7,484 bases of DNA from JANRKH01 sp033763595. Lineage in GTDB: Bacteria > Pseudomonadota > Alphaproteobacteria > Rickettsiales > Rickettsiaceae. Below the pieces are notes generated by a model that was given only the letters and a program-made list of their open reading frames with translations, made no database searches and was not told the origin of the DNA. Positions 6,878-7,484 of the stretch are shown piece after piece. Location: the NCBI GenBank assembly GCA_033763595.1, contig JANRKH010000031.1, positions 1 through 7,484 on the forward strand, written 5' to 3'. Position 1 is the first letter of the stretch; every line of letters starts with the position of its first letter. The position numbers and the translations under genes were made by a program.

Positions 6878-7005
6878 ATTTCGAGTAGCTAGCATTTCGA
6901 GTATATGTCATTTCGAGCATGTGACATTGCGAGCAGTTGACATTTCGAGCATGTGACATTTCGAGTAGTTAGCGTTTCGAGTAGTTAGCATTTCGAGTAT
7001 ATGAC
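6878..7005. repeat. Tandem array, 8 x 16 bp
   Basis: Eight contiguous 16-base units, starting at 6878, 6894, 6910, 6926, 6942, 6958, 6974 and 6990, with no gap. The core RTTKCGAG is nearly invariant and the second half varies among GTAGTTAGC-like, CATGTGAC-like and TATATGAC-like forms; units 3 and 5 are identical (ATTTCGAGCATGTGAC). A 16-base period is not a multiple of three, so this is unlikely to be coding. A degenerate copy may follow at 7006-7021. The core resembles the head (GTCATTGCGAGC / GTCATTTCGAGC) of dispersed repeats I recall from several bacterial genomes; that link is from memory only. Confidence 0.9.
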
Positions 7006-7021
7006 GTGCTATCTTGCTCAC

Positions 7022-7080
7022 GAAGTTTAAAGTGTGAAGTTTAAGGCTTGAAGTTTAAAGTGTGAAGTTTAAAGTTTGAA
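7022..7080. repeat. Tandem array, 4 x 14 bp
   Basis: Four contiguous units of the form GAAGTTTAARGYKT (7022, 7036, 7050, 7064) plus a three-base start of a fifth. Units 1 and 3 are identical. The array ends 45 bases before the TPR gene start. Its sequence is unrelated to the 16-base array from which it is separated by only 16 bases. Confidence 0.88.
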
Positions 7081-7125
7081 TAATAATCAACATGAACTAA
7101 TAAAATAATAACAGGCAACTTAACT

Positions 7126-7484
7126 ATGATGAATAATTTACCCAAAAAGACTAACGAAGGGGATAACAACAAGACTAACCAAGGAACGACAACAAAAACC
7201 GAGAATGAGACCAAAGAGGAGACTAAACAGGGAGTTAACATAGAAACTTATAGCAAGACCAAAGAGGAGACTGACAAAGTTATTAGCGAGGAGACTAGCA
7301 ACAAGACTAACGAAAATGCCAAAACAAAACCAGAGGACCACCTACGAACGCAAAAAGTTCAGGAGCTCTTAAAGGAAGCAGGTAAGCTTTTTTATTTTCG
7401 TAAAAAGATAGAAGCTATTGAATTATATGATCAAGCTATTTCGTTAGATAACAATTGTGCAAGAGCTTATTCTGCAAAAGCTAT
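7126..7484 (+). CDS. TPR-repeat protein with low-complexity N-terminus (partial, 3' end outside window)
   Basis: An open frame from ATG 7126 to the window end, 119 codons with no stop. Residues 1-70 are low-complexity: 49 of 70 are Thr, Lys, Glu or Asn, with recurring TKEET and NKTN patterns; at DNA level a 16-base segment is exactly repeated (7209-7224 and 7257-7272). From about residue 77 a tetratricopeptide repeat begins (LLKEAGKLFYFRKKIEAIELYDQAISLDNN, with G86, A97, Y101 and A104 at consensus positions), and a second repeat starts near 111. TPRs are protein-binding scaffolds; the partner is unknown. The start is fixed by an in-frame TAA at 7120-7122; ATG is doubled (7126, 7129) and AGG at 7113-7115 is a weak ribosome site. 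No signal peptide is seen. The hydrophilic N-terminus looks disordered. Secretion into a host cell is conceivable for an intracellular bacterium but is only inference. Confidence 0.8.
   Translation, partial: MMNNLPKKTNEGDNNKTNQGTTTKTENETKEETKQGVNIETYSKTKEETDKVISEETSNKTNENAKTKPEDHLRTQKVQELLKEAGKLFYFRKKIEAIELYDQAISLDNNCARAYSAKA

Larger units (their letters stand above)
6134..7125. other. Long intergenic region, AT-rich and repeat-rich
   Basis: Nearly 1 kb between hemA (leaving leftward) and the TPR gene (leaving rightward) with no convincing protein gene. From left to right it holds a perfect DnaA-box match (6225-6233), a structured stretch (6324-6401), a hairpin with a T-run that contains a second DnaA-box match (6417-6445), a stretch with nothing recognisable (about 6450-6765), a TTGACA element (6768) and three successive tandem-repeat arrays (6808-7080). 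A 64-codon minus-strand ORF at 6543-6737 lacks a good ribosome site and resembles nothing I know. The region could be regulatory, a replication origin, or a repeat-expanded spacer; the sequence alone does not decide. Confidence 0.7.

Noticed and set aside
6878..7005. CRISPR array
   Set aside because: The 16-base units are contiguous and similar throughout, with no unique spacers of normal length and no cas genes nearby.
7041..7341. Two overlapping minus-strand ORFs rich in Val, Leu, Phe and Ser
   Set aside because: They mirror the low-complexity Thr/Lys/Glu/Asn coding of the TPR gene and part of the 14-bp array on the other strand; the hydrophobic composition is a by-product.

Overview
The window looks like a piece of an AT-rich alphaproteobacterial chromosome, most probably from Rickettsiales (an intracellular lineage that keeps flagellar genes, such as a Midichloriaceae-type bacterium; the family is inference). 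The evidence is a C4-pathway 5-aminolevulinate synthase whose glycine-rich segment reads GGTRNIGGNN, as I recall it in Rickettsia; an Ffh with the alphaproteobacterial G4-region form TRVDGDGRGG; a FliX-type flagellar regulator, a family confined to alphaproteobacteria; and very AT-rich housekeeping genes (60-base samples at 25-30% G+C).

Layout, left to right. (1) 137-1576, minus: a predicted AAA-type ATPase with a C-terminal DUF234/PD-(D/E)xK-like domain. It has its own good sigma70-type promoter, overlaid by an operator-like inverted repeat, and is more G+C-rich than its neighbours (samples of 42-50%), so it looks like an acquired accessory gene. (2) 1699-3359, minus: ffh followed by a BolA-family gene with a one-base stop/start overlap, a translationally coupled pair. 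(3) 3360-3663: a divergent intergenic region with a plausible promoter for the plus-strand gene. (4) 3664-4089, plus: a FliX-like protein with no other flagellar gene in view, possibly followed by a 26-residue micro-ORF. (5) 4125-6133, minus: hemA and lgt, overlapping by two bases as TGA/ATG (four if the ATGA is counted), a second coupled pair. (6) 6134-7125: about 1 kb with no convincing gene. It holds two perfect DnaA-box matches, a strong hairpin plus T-run, possible RNA structure, a TTGACA promoter-like element and three different tandem-repeat arrays in a row (2 x 19, 8 x 16 and 4 x 14 bp). (7) 7126-end, plus: the start of an open gene for a protein with a T/K/E/N-rich low-complexity N-terminus leading into TPR repeats; it runs off the window.

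The core genes serve membrane protein targeting (Ffh), iron-sulfur/redox or stress functions (BolA), haem precursor synthesis (HemA), lipoprotein lipidation (Lgt) and flagellar assembly control (FliX). These are standard functions. The less ordinary parts are the ATPase-nuclease gene with its operator, and the repeat-rich region at 6134-7125 leading into the TPR gene. I found no complete unknown multi-gene system here.
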